A stretch of DNA of 64,000 nt from Curvibacter microcysteis (GTDB taxonomy: Bacteria > Pseudomonadota > Gammaproteobacteria > Burkholderiales > Burkholderiaceae_C), in assembly GCF_028649435.1 (NCBI RefSeq), contig NZ_JAQSIN010000010.1; one strand, written 5' to 3'. This document shows, piece after piece, positions 43,880 through 51,726 of the stretch. The notes under the pieces are model-generated. The model searched no databases. It worked only from the letters and a program-made list of their open reading frames with translations, and was not told where the DNA came from. Made by a program: the position numbers and the translations under genes. The number at the start of each line of letters is the position of its first letter. The first letter of the stretch is position 1.

Positions 43880-45457
43880 GTGACTGAAAGACAAAAATCC
43901 TGTGCCTCGCTGGGGGCTGTTTGGGTGCTGCTGCTGGTGCTGGCCGCACTGCGCCCCATGGCCGTGCCTGACGAAGGCCGTTACGGCGAAATTGGCCGCT
44001 GGATGCTGCAAAGCGGCGACTGGCTGGTGCCGCGCCTCAATGGCATCCCTTTCTTCCACAAGCCCCCGCTGCTGCATTGGGTCAACGCCAGCCTGATGGC
44101 GGCGCTGGGCGCCCAAGTGTGGGTGGCTCGGCTGGGGCCGGCCTTGCACGCTGGACTGATGTTGCTGGCGCTGTACTTGTCGGTGCGCCGCATGGACTTC
44201 GGGGCCGGCGAGCGCGCTGAGAGTTTGGCGCGCCGCGCCGCCCTGATGCTGGGCAGCAGCCTGGCGTTTTTGATTGGCGGTCAGTACATCAACCACGACA
44301 TGCTGGTGGCGGGCTGGATCGGCGTGGCCATCTGGGCCTTTGCCGCGGCCTTCGTGGGCTCGGACTCGGGCGGCCGTGCGGACCGGGGCCCCTGGGTGCC
44401 ACGCCCCGGCCTGGCTTTGCTGGGCTTTGCCGCCTGTGGCCTGGGTGTGCTGAGCAAGGGCTTGATTGGCCTGGTGCTGCCGGGCCTGGTCTTGTTCGTC
44501 TGGCTGCTGTGGACGCGCCAGTTCCGCAAGGTGCTGTACCTGCCCTGGCTGCGCGGACTGCTGTTGTTTGCCCTGATTGCCGTGCCCTGGTTTGTGCTGG
44601 CCGAGCGCCGCGCGCCCGGTCTGCTGGCCTACCTGTTTGGTGATCAGCAGTTCAACCGCTACACCGCGACCACGTTCAACAACGGTCGCCCCTGGTGGTT
44701 TTACGTGGCGGGCTTGTTCCTGCTGCTCTTTCCCTGGGCCTTTTTCGCGCTGCAACCGCTGGTGGCCCGCGGCTTCAAGCGCCCCCATGCCGAGCCACCG
44801 CTGACCCCGGCGGCGCGGGTCTGGGTGGCGCTGGCCTGGATTTGGTTGGTGGCCATCATTGGCTTTTTCTCGGTGCCGCATTCCAAGCTGATTGGCTATG
44901 CCTTGCCGGTCATGCCCGCCCTGGCCTTTTTGGCCGCGCTGGGCTTTGAGCAAGGCCTGGGCCGCTGGCGCCATGCCGAGCGCTTGTTCAAGGCCTTGCT
45001 GGTGTTGGCCGTGGGCGTGGCCCTGGCCGTCAACCTGGCGGCCACGCGCTACACCGAGCGCCGGGGCACGGCCGACATCGCCGCCGTGCTGGCTTGCCAA
45101 ATGGGCCCGCAGGACACGGTGCTGGCCGCTGGAGACTTCCCCTACGACCTGCCTTTCCTGGTCCGATTGCCGCAGGCCATGGTGGTGGTGCAGGACTGGG
45201 ACCATGAGCGCCAATCGGCCAAGGACAACTGGCGCCGTGAGTTGTTTGAAGGTGCCAATTTCGATGCCCAGGCCGGCCAGCGTTTGCAGGGCTTGGACGC
45301 GCTGACCCGGGCCGCGGGCCAAGCCGGTCAGTGGTTGGTGGCCCCCAATGACCAGGCCGTGAGCGGTTTTGAGCGGGTGCTGCGCGGCCAGTCCTGGACG
45401 CTGTACCGCAGCCCCAGCACCCAGGCGGGGGCGGGGCTGGCCAGTTGCCGGCGCTGA
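43880..45457 (+). CDS. ArnT-like glycosyltransferase (PMT/GT83 type membrane protein)
   Basis: 525 residues, 11-13 predicted membrane segments. It has the first loop motif MAVPDEGRYGEIGRWMLQSG (acidic catalytic residues) and FFHKPPLLHWVNA typical of ArnT and related transferases. These take sugars from undecaprenyl-phosphate carriers to lipid A or other acceptors at the periplasmic face. The start is a GTG at 43880, placed just after the YdjC-type gene; no better ATG exists. The exact donor sugar is unknown. Confidence 0.88.
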   Translation: MTERQKSCASLGAVWVLLLVLAALRPMAVPDEGRYGEIGRWMLQSGDWLVPRLNGIPFFHKPPLLHWVNASLMAALGAQVWVARLGPALHAGLMLLALYLSVRRMDFGAGERAESLARRAALMLGSSLAFLIGGQYINHDMLVAGWIGVAIWAFAAAFVGSDSGGRADRGPWVPRPGLALLGFAACGLGVLSKGLIGLVLPGLVLFVWLLWTRQFRKVLYLPWLRGLLLFALIAVPWFVLAERRAPGLLAYLFGDQQFNRYTATTFNNGRPWWFYVAGLFLLLFPWAFFALQPLVARGFKRPHAEPPLTPAARVWVALAWIWLVAIIGFFSVPHSKLIGYALPVMPALAFLAALGFEQGLGRWRHAERLFKALLVLAVGVALAVNLAATRYTERRGTADIAAVLACQMGPQDTVLAAGDFPYDLPFLVRLPQAMVVVQDWDHERQSAKDNWRRELFEGANFDAQAGQRLQGLDALTRAAGQAGQWLVAPNDQAVSGFERVLRGQSWTLYRSPSTQAGAGLASCRR

Positions 45458-45500
45458 AGGGGACCCAAGGGGGCGGCCGCCCCGCGGTGGCCGGGGGGCC

Positions 45501-46475
45501 TCAGGCCTCCGGGCCCGCCGGCGGCAGGCCTTGGCCGTGGCGACCCTTGAGCAAGTAGGTGGGGCGGCGCTTGACCTCTTCATAGATGCGGCCGATGTAC
45601 TCGGCCAGCACCCCAATGGACAGGATCTGGATCCCACTGAGCAGCATCATGCCGGCCGCCAGCGTGGCGTAGCCGGGCACATCGATGCCGTAAACAAAGT
45701 ACGAAATGACCACCCACAGGCCATAGCTCAGCGACGCCAGCGAGATCAGCAGGCCCAGCAGGGCCAGCGTGCGCAAGGGCACGGAGGAAAAAGCCACCAG
45801 GCCGGTCAGGGCCAGGGAGGCGGCGCCGCGCAGGCCAAAGCTGCTCTGGCCGTCCGTGCGGGGCAGGGGTTCGTATTCCAGGGCGGTGCTGTTGAAACCC
45901 ACCCAGGCGTACAAGCCCTTCATGAAGCGGTTGCGCTCGGGCAGGCTCTTGATGGCGGCCACCACGGCCCGGTCCATCAGGCGGAAGTCGCCCGCATTGG
46001 GCGGAATCTTGACCCGGTTGTTGTGGTTGACCAGCCAGTAAAACACCCCGGCCAGCTTGGCGTGCAGGCGGGTCTGGTCGTCACGCGTCTTGCGCACGGC
46101 ATAGACCACGTCCATGCCCTGGCGCCAGCGGGCCAGCATCTGGCCGATCAACTCCACCGGGTGTTGGCCGTCAGAGTCCATCAGCACCACCACCTCGCCA
46201 CGCGCCGCTTCCATGCCGGCGGTGAGCGCGGCCTCTTTGCCAAAGTTGCGTGACAGGTCGAGCAGCACGACTTCGGGGTACTGACGCGTGAGCTCGATCG
46301 CGGCGGCGGCGGTCTGGTCGCGGCTGCCGTCGTTGATGATCACCACCTCAACCTGCGGGGAAAGGGTTTTGAGCGCGGCCAGCACCTGGGGCACAAAACG
46401 CCCCAGGTTGCCGGCTTCGTTGTACGCCGGCATGACGCAGGAAATGGAGGGGGTGGAATCGGTGCGGTCGGCCAT
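45501..46475 (-). CDS. Family 2 glycosyltransferase with membrane anchor (ArnC/GtrB-like)
   Basis: 324 residues. The GT2 domain (about 10-230) shows ISCVMPAYNEAGNLGRFV, VVIINDGSRDQT and VVVLMDSDGQHPVELIG (DxD). Two C-terminal membrane segments follow (about 235-300). ArnC/GtrB enzymes load a sugar onto undecaprenyl-phosphate, the donor needed by ArnT-like transferases. It is convergent with the ArnT-like gene, with only 43 bases between the stops. The longer in-frame upstream extension overlaps the psiF-like gene and is rejected. Confidence 0.9.
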   Translation of the reverse strand: MADRTDSTPSISCVMPAYNEAGNLGRFVPQVLAALKTLSPQVEVVIINDGSRDQTAAAAIELTRQYPEVVLLDLSRNFGKEAALTAGMEAARGEVVVLMDSDGQHPVELIGQMLARWRQGMDVVYAVRKTRDDQTRLHAKLAGVFYWLVNHNNRVKIPPNAGDFRLMDRAVVAAIKSLPERNRFMKGLYAWVGFNSTALEYEPLPRTDGQSSFGLRGAASLALTGLVAFSSVPLRTLALLGLLISLASLSYGLWVVISYFVYGIDVPGYATLAAGMMLLSGIQILSIGVLAEYIGRIYEEVKRRPTYLLKGRHGQGLPPAGPEA

Positions 46476-46534
46476 GCCGAGATTATCGGCCAGCCGGGCC
46501 GACCGGTGGCGCGGGCCGGCCCGGCTGGGCAGGG

Positions 46535-46849
46535 TCACGCCTTGGGCTTGCGCAGGCATTCCTGCATGAAGGCTTTGCGTTCTGACCCCGGCTTGCCCGT
46601 CGCCTTGAACTGGGCGCTGCACTCGCCCATGCGGTTGCGCTGTTTTTGGGCGGGGGCGCTGGCGGGTGCGGTGCTGGCCTCGGCGGGTGCTTTGGCGTCT
46701 TTGGCGGCGGGGCTGTCTTTGGCCTGCCCCGTGCCGGGGTTCAGCAGCAAAACCAGCCCCAGGGCGCCCAGCGCCATCCAGGGGTTGAATGGGCTGCGGC
46801 GGCTGGGGGCCGGCGTCGCTGGCACGGGGTGTGTGAAGACGGGGTGCAT
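46535..46849 (-). CDS. PsiF repeat family protein
   Basis: 104 residues. An N-terminal membrane or signal segment (WMALGALGLVLLLNPGTGQA) is followed by an Ala-rich linker. One PsiF-type repeat follows, NRMGECSAQFKATGKPGSER, ending AFMQECLRKPKA with a conserved pair of cysteines. PsiF is phosphate-starvation-inducible in E. coli, but its function is unknown. The start ATG at 46849 has GGAGGCTTCCC-like purine-rich bases upstream. It is divergent from argS. Confidence 0.8.
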   Translation of the reverse strand: MHPVFTHPVPATPAPSRRSPFNPWMALGALGLVLLLNPGTGQAKDSPAAKDAKAPAEASTAPASAPAQKQRNRMGECSAQFKATGKPGSERKAFMQECLRKPKA

Positions 46850-46999
46850 GGGAAGCCTCCTTGGATACTGCGCTGCAGCGGCGCCGACCCCCGCCTGCCG
46901 AGGGCCTGTCACACCGCTGCTGAGCCACATTCGACGACGGAATGGACGGCTTGGGGTGGCCATGTGACCAGGGTTCGCCGCCGTTCGGGCACCGGCCCG

Positions 47000-47005
47000 T
47001 AAAAT
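47000..47005 (+). promoter_or_regulatory. Possible -10 element of argS
   Basis: TAAAAT ends seven bases before the argS ATG at 47012, so a start seven bases downstream would give a leaderless mRNA. No clear -35. Confidence 0.3.
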
Positions 47006-47011
47006 CGCGCC

Positions 47012-48685
47012 ATGCTCTCTGTCAAACACGATTTGCTCGCCGCGCTGGCCGCCGAGCTCGAAAAACTCTCCCCCGGTGCCGCAGCCAAGGCTGTGTTCGA
47101 GTCGCCCAAGGTGGCGGCCCACGGCGATTTCGCCTGCACGGCGGCCATGCAATTGGCCAAGCCGCTCAAACTCAACCCGCGCCAAGTGGCCGAAACCCTC
47201 AAGACCAGCCTGCTGGCCACGCCAGCCTGGAGCCAGTGGGTGGACGCGATCGAGATCGCCGGCCCTGGCTTTCTCAACGTGCGCCTGAAGCCTGCCGCCA
47301 AGCAAGAGGTGGTGCGTGAAGTGCTGCAAGCCGGTGAGAAGTTCGGCTGGCAGGCGCCCCGCCAGGAGCGCGTGCTGGTCGAGTTCGTCTCGGCCAACCC
47401 CACCGGCCCGTTGCACGTGGGCCACGGCCGCCAGGCCGCATTGGGTGACGCCATCTGCAACCTGTTCCAGACCCAGGGCTGGGACGTGTGGCGCGAGTTC
47501 TACTACAACGATGCCGGCGTGCAAATCCAGACCCTGGCCAACAGCACCCAGTGCCGCGCCAAGGGCCTCAAGCCCGGTGACGCCGGCTGGCCTGAGTCGG
47601 CCTACAACGGCGACTACATCGGCGACATCGCCACCGACTTCTTGGCCGGCAAGACCGTCAAGTCCGATGACCGCGAGTTCACCGGCAGCGGCGACGCGGA
47701 CGACCTGGACGGCATCCGTCAGTTTGCCGTGGCTTACCTGCGCCACGAACAGGATTTGGACCTGAAGGCCTTCCAGGTCAAATTCGACAACTACTACCTG
47801 GAGTCCAGCCTCTACACCAGCGGCCGGGTGGAAGCCACGGTCAACAAGCTGATCGAGGCCGGCAAGACCTACGAGCAAGACGGCGCGCTGTGGCTCAAGT
47901 CCACCGACTACGGCGACGACAAAGACCGCGTGATGCGCAAGACCGATGGCACGTTCACCTACTTCGTGCCCGACGTGGCCTACCACATCACCAAGTTCGA
48001 GCGCGGTTTTGGTAAGGTGGTCAACATCCAGGGCACCGACCACCACGGCACCATTGCGCGGGTGCGCGCGGGCCTGCAGGCGGCGGGTGTGGGCATTCCT
48101 GAGGGCTACCCGGACTACGTGCTGCACACCATGGTGCGCGTCATGCGCGGCGGCGAAGAGGTCAAGATTTCCAAGCGCGCCGGCAGCTACGTCACCCTGC
48201 GCGACCTGATCGAGTGGACCAGCAAGGACGCGGTGCGCTTCTTCCTGCTGTCGCGCAAGCCCGACACCGAGTACATCTTCGACATCGACTTGGCCCTGGC
48301 CCAGAACAACGATAACCCGGTGTACTACGTGCAGTACGCGCACGCCCGCATCTGCTCGGTGCTCAATGCCTGGGGCGGTGATGTCGCCTCGCTGGCCCAG
48401 GTGGACCTGTCGCCGCTCGAAGGGCCGCAAGCCCAGGCCTTGATGCTGCAACTGGCCAAGTACCCTGAGATGCTGACCGCCGCTGCCGTGGATTTTGCCC
48501 CGCACGATGTGACTTTTTACCTGCGCGAGCTCGCTTCCAGCTACCACAGCTACTACGATGCCGAACGCATCCTGGTGGACGACGAACAGGTCAAGCTGGC
48601 GCGGCTGGCCCTGGTCGCCGCCACCGCCCGGGTGCTGCACAATGGCTTGGCAGTGCTGGGGGTTTCGGCACCGCAAAAAATGTGA
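47012..48685 (+). CDS. argS: Arginyl-tRNA synthetase
   Basis: 557 residues, class I synthetase. The HIGH motif appears as FVSANPTGPLHVGHGRQAAL near residue 130, and the second signature corresponds to VKISKRAGSYVTL. The C-terminal anticodon-binding domain ends MAWQC-like in other families but here ASSYHSYYDAERI and NGLAVLGVSAPQKM, typical of ArgS. It charges tRNA-Arg. It is followed closely by the SPOR gene (11 bases), so they may be co-transcribed. Confidence 0.97.
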   Translation: MLSVKHDLLAALAAELEKLSPGAAAKAVFESPKVAAHGDFACTAAMQLAKPLKLNPRQVAETLKTSLLATPAWSQWVDAIEIAGPGFLNVRLKPAAKQEVVREVLQAGEKFGWQAPRQERVLVEFVSANPTGPLHVGHGRQAALGDAICNLFQTQGWDVWREFYYNDAGVQIQTLANSTQCRAKGLKPGDAGWPESAYNGDYIGDIATDFLAGKTVKSDDREFTGSGDADDLDGIRQFAVAYLRHEQDLDLKAFQVKFDNYYLESSLYTSGRVEATVNKLIEAGKTYEQDGALWLKSTDYGDDKDRVMRKTDGTFTYFVPDVAYHITKFERGFGKVVNIQGTDHHGTIARVRAGLQAAGVGIPEGYPDYVLHTMVRVMRGGEEVKISKRAGSYVTLRDLIEWTSKDAVRFFLLSRKPDTEYIFDIDLALAQNNDNPVYYVQYAHARICSVLNAWGGDVASLAQVDLSPLEGPQAQALMLQLAKYPEMLTAAAVDFAPHDVTFYLRELASSYHSYYDAERILVDDEQVKLARLALVAATARVLHNGLAVLGVSAPQKM

Positions 48686-48696
48686 ACTGACGCATC

Positions 48697-49467
48697 ATGA
48701 AAAGACAATTCGGCGGGACCTTCCTCGGTCTGGTGATCGGGGTGGTGTTGGGTTTGGGCGCGGCCTTGGCCGTGGCGGTGTATGTCACCAAGGTACCGGT
48801 GCCCTTCCTGAACAAGGGCCAGACCCGCTCGGCCGACCAAGACGCCGCCGAAGCCCGTAAAAACAAGGACTGGGACCCCAACTCCCCGCTGTACGGCAAG
48901 AACCCGGTGCGTCCGGGGGCGGCTGGCAGCGTGGGCGGCGACAACGCCCCGGCCGATGCGTCGGCCTCGTCGGACAAATCTTCGGACAAGTCCGCAGACC
49001 GCCCCAACAAAGCCAGCGACAAGGCAGAGAAAGCCGATAAGGCGGACAAGGCCTCAGACAAGTCCAGCGAGAAAACCGCGGACAAATCGTCGGACAAACC
49101 CGATGTGAAGCCCGTCACCAAGGGCTCGGACACCAAGCCGGTGTCGGCCGACCCGCTGGGGGATCTGGCGCGCGCCAAGTCGGGTGGATCGACTTCGGGC
49201 GGTGCGTCGTCCAGCAGTTCAGGGGTCGACCCCTTCGACTATTACGTGCAAGTGGGCGCCTACCGCACGAATGAGGATGCCGAAGGCCAGAAAGCCAAGC
49301 TGGCCATGATGGGCTGGGAAGCCCGCGTGACCGAGCGCGAGCAAGCGGGCCGCACCGTGTTCCGCGTGCGCGTGGGGCCGTTTGGCAAGCGTGACGATGC
49401 CGATCGCATCAAAGAAAAACTGGAAGGCGCTGGCCTGGACACCACCTTGGTTCGGGTGCAGCGCTGA
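48697..49467 (+). CDS. SPOR-domain protein (FtsN-like)
   Basis: 256 residues. One N-terminal membrane segment (TFLGLVIGVVLGLGAALAVA) precedes a long, charged, low-complexity linker of Ser/Asp/Lys repeats (about 85-160, many SDKSS and KADKA units). The C-terminal SPOR domain (about 175-256) includes YYVQVGAYRTNEDAEGQKAK. SPOR domains bind denuded glycan strands at the division septum. It is inner-membrane anchored with the domain in the periplasm. The argS-SPOR-dsbA order is a familiar betaproteobacterial one. Confidence 0.9.
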   Translation: MKRQFGGTFLGLVIGVVLGLGAALAVAVYVTKVPVPFLNKGQTRSADQDAAEARKNKDWDPNSPLYGKNPVRPGAAGSVGGDNAPADASASSDKSSDKSADRPNKASDKAEKADKADKASDKSSEKTADKSSDKPDVKPVTKGSDTKPVSADPLGDLARAKSGGSTSGGASSSSSGVDPFDYYVQVGAYRTNEDAEGQKAKLAMMGWEARVTEREQAGRTVFRVRVGPFGKRDDADRIKEKLEGAGLDTTLVRVQR

Positions 49468-49545
49468 GGAAGTGGTGCCGGCCACTGAACTTTTTGCCGG
49501 CACTCCTTTCTGACGGAGCAGACCCTTTTATGAGAGGCTTTTTTG

Positions 49546-50199
49546 ATGAAACGTCGTGATTTTTCGCTGGCCCTGGCGGCCGGTTCCGCCACCGCCAGCG
49601 GCTTGCTGACGGCCCTGCCAGCCCAGGCCCAAACGGCTTTCAAGCCCGGCAAAGACTATGTGGCCCTGAGCAGCCGCGCTCCGGTGGATGCCCCGGCTGA
49701 CCGCGTGGAAGTGATTGAGTTCTTCTCTTACAACTGCCCGCACTGCGCCCATTTCGAGCCCGAACTCGAAGCCTGGCTCAAAAAGCTGCCCAAGGACGTG
49801 TCGTTCCGCCGTGTGCCCGTGCCCTTCCTGGCCGATTTCGAGCCCAAGCAGCGCCTGTACTACGCGCTCGAAGCCATGGGCAAAGTCGACGAGTTGCAAT
49901 TGAAGGTGTTCAACGCGCTGCACACCGAGCGACTGAAGGTGATTGGCGACGAGGCCATCATCGACTGGGTGGTCAAGCAAGGCGTGGACAAGGCCAAGTT
50001 CCTGGAGTATTTCAAGTCCTTCTCGATCACCGGCAAGGCCACGCGAGCCAAGCAGATCGTCGATGCGTACAAGCTCGATGGCGTGCCCGCCATGGGCATT
50101 GCAGGCCGCTACATCACCGACGGCACCATGGCCGGCAGCATGACCCGCGCCCTGCAAATCACCGACGCCCTGATCGCTGAGGCCCGCAAGAGCCGCTGA
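49546..50199 (+). CDS. dsbA: Thiol:disulfide interchange protein DsbA
   Basis: 217 residues. The signal peptide starts MKRRDFSLALAAG, with paired arginines and a following Phe as in Tat-type signals, cleaved about after AQA. The thioredoxin fold has the active site CPHC in EFFSYNCPHCAHFEPE, and the cis-Pro is in LDGVPAMGIAGRY. It introduces disulfides into exported proteins. The ATG at 49546 is chosen (a TTG precedes it). A clear terminator follows. Confidence 0.94.
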   Translation: MKRRDFSLALAAGSATASGLLTALPAQAQTAFKPGKDYVALSSRAPVDAPADRVEVIEFFSYNCPHCAHFEPELEAWLKKLPKDVSFRRVPVPFLADFEPKQRLYYALEAMGKVDELQLKVFNALHTERLKVIGDEAIIDWVVKQGVDKAKFLEYFKSFSITGKATRAKQIVDAYKLDGVPAMGIAGRYITDGTMAGSMTRALQITDALIAEARKSR

Positions 50200-50222
50200 G
50201 GCTCCCGCGCCCGCTGACCCCG

Positions 50223-50249
50223 AAAGCCCGCCTTGTGCGGGCTTTTTCT
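50223..50249 (+). terminator. Rho-independent terminator after dsbA
   Basis: AAAGCCCGC (50223-50231) pairs with GCGGGCTTT (50237-50245) around a five-base loop, followed by a T-run. It separates dsbA from lptA. Confidence 0.9.
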
Positions 50250-50282
50250 TGGCCGCAGGGGCGATCCTGAGGCACAGCCCGG

Positions 50283-50288
50283 TACAAT
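50283..50288 (+). promoter_or_regulatory. Possible -10 element of lptA
   Basis: TACAAT lies 21 bases before the lptA ATG and directly after the dsbA terminator, where a new promoter is needed. The -35 is weak. Confidence 0.35.
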
Positions 50289-50309
50289 CGTTTGCAAGAA
50301 ACGTGCCTT

Positions 50310-50951
50310 ATGAAACCTGCATTCCTCCCCTCTTTGCTGCTGATCCTGGCCTGCCTGGCGGCGCCCATGGCCTGGGCTGAACGCGCAGACCGTGGCAAGC
50401 CCATGAACATCGAGTCGGACAACCTGCGTCATGACGACCTCAAGCAAGTCAGTGTGTTCACAGGGCGGGTCATCATGACCAAGGGCACCATTGTGATCCG
50501 TGGCGCGCGCCTGGATGTGCGCCAAGACGCCGAGGGCTACCAGTACGGCGTGGTCTTCGCTGAGCCTGGTCAGCGCGCTTTTTACCGGCAAAAGCGCGAT
50601 GGCGGCGAGGAATACATCGAAGGCGAAGGCGAGACCATTGAATACGATGGCCGCGCCGACAACGTCAAATTCATCAAGCGTGGCGAATTGCGCCGCTACC
50701 GTGGCAACACCCTCAACGACCAGGTCACGGGTGATGTGATCGTTTACGACAACGTCACCGACGTGTTCACGGTCGATGGCATCAAGCAGGCCCGAAACGT
50801 GGTGCCCAGCCCAGCCGCCCCCGGCGAGCGGGTGCGTGCCATGCTGTCGCCGCGGGGCCCGGCTGCCGATGCGGCGGCGCCCCCGGTCGACGCCGGTGGG
50901 CCTCGGCCTGTGCTGCGGTCGACCAACGGCATGGAGGGCTCCAAGCCTTGA
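50310..50951 (+). CDS. lptA: Lipopolysaccharide transport periplasmic protein LptA
   Basis: 213 residues. A signal peptide is cleaved about after AWA (residue 23). The OstA-like beta-jellyroll domain spans about 30-165, with MNIESDNLRHDDLKQVSVFT, FTGRVIMTKGTIVIRGARL and VTGDVIVYDNVTDVFTVDG. A Pro/Ala-rich tail follows. It forms the bridge carrying lipopolysaccharide across the periplasm. Its stop overlaps the lptB start (TTGA). lptC and kdsC, the usual upstream neighbours, are not in the window. Confidence 0.93.
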   Translation: MKPAFLPSLLLILACLAAPMAWAERADRGKPMNIESDNLRHDDLKQVSVFTGRVIMTKGTIVIRGARLDVRQDAEGYQYGVVFAEPGQRAFYRQKRDGGEEYIEGEGETIEYDGRADNVKFIKRGELRRYRGNTLNDQVTGDVIVYDNVTDVFTVDGIKQARNVVPSPAAPGERVRAMLSPRGPAADAAAPPVDAGGPRPVLRSTNGMEGSKP

Positions 50952-51724
50952 ACGCTCCTGTCGTGAACGCGCCTGAGGCTGCTGTCAGCCGCCTGGAAGC
51001 GCGCCACCTGCGCAAGGCCTATGGCAGCCGCAAGGTGGTCAAAGACGTGTCCTTGTCCGTGAACAAGGGCGAAGTCGTGGGTTTGCTGGGCCCCAACGGT
51101 GCGGGCAAGACCACTTCGTTTTACATGATCGTCGGGCTGGTGCGTTCTGACGCGGGCGAGATCCTCATGGACGGCCAACAGGTGGGCCACATGCCCATCC
51201 ACCGCCGTTCTCGCCTGGGCCTGAGCTACCTGCCCCAAGAGGCTTCGATCTTCCGCAAGCTCACCGTGGCCGAAAACGTGCAGGCTGTGTTGGAGTTGCA
51301 GCAGGACGAGTCGGGCGCGCCCTTGAGCAAAGCCGCCATTGCGGAGCGCCTGGAGGCCTTGCTGCAGGACCTGCGTGTGGACCACCTGCGTGACTCGCCG
51401 GCTCTGGCTTTGTCCGGCGGTGAACGGCGGCGGGTCGAGATCGCCCGCGCCCTGGCGACGCAGCCGCGCTTCATCTTGTTGGATGAGCCCTTTGCCGGCA
51501 TCGACCCCATCGCCGTGATCGAAATCCAGCGCATCGTCGGCTTTCTCAAGTCGCGCGGCATCGGTGTCTTGATCACCGACCACAACGTGCGCGAGACGCT
51601 GGGCATTTGCGACCACGCGTTCATCATCAGCGATGGCCATGTGCTGGCCAAAGGCACCCCGTCCGAGATCGTGGAGAACGCCGATGTTCGGCGCGTCTAC
51701 CTCGGTGAGCATTTCCGAATGTGA
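50948..51724 (+). CDS. lptB: Lipopolysaccharide export ABC transporter ATP-binding protein LptB
   Basis: 258 residues. Walker A is GPNGAGKTTSFYMIVGLV, the signature ALSGGERRRVEIARALAT, and Walker B is followed by DEPFAGIDPIAV. It powers extraction of lipopolysaccharide from the inner membrane with LptFG. The start is a TTG at 50948 overlapping the lptA stop, giving about 18 residues before the conserved LRKAYG. rpoN begins two bases after its stop. Order lptA-lptB-rpoN is conserved in proteobacteria. Confidence 0.95.
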   Translation: MNAPVVNAPEAAVSRLEARHLRKAYGSRKVVKDVSLSVNKGEVVGLLGPNGAGKTTSFYMIVGLVRSDAGEILMDGQQVGHMPIHRRSRLGLSYLPQEASIFRKLTVAENVQAVLELQQDESGAPLSKAAIAERLEALLQDLRVDHLRDSPALALSGGERRRVEIARALATQPRFILLDEPFAGIDPIAVIEIQRIVGFLKSRGIGVLITDHNVRETLGICDHAFIISDGHVLAKGTPSEIVENADVRRVYLGEHFRM

Positions 51725-51726
51725 GC

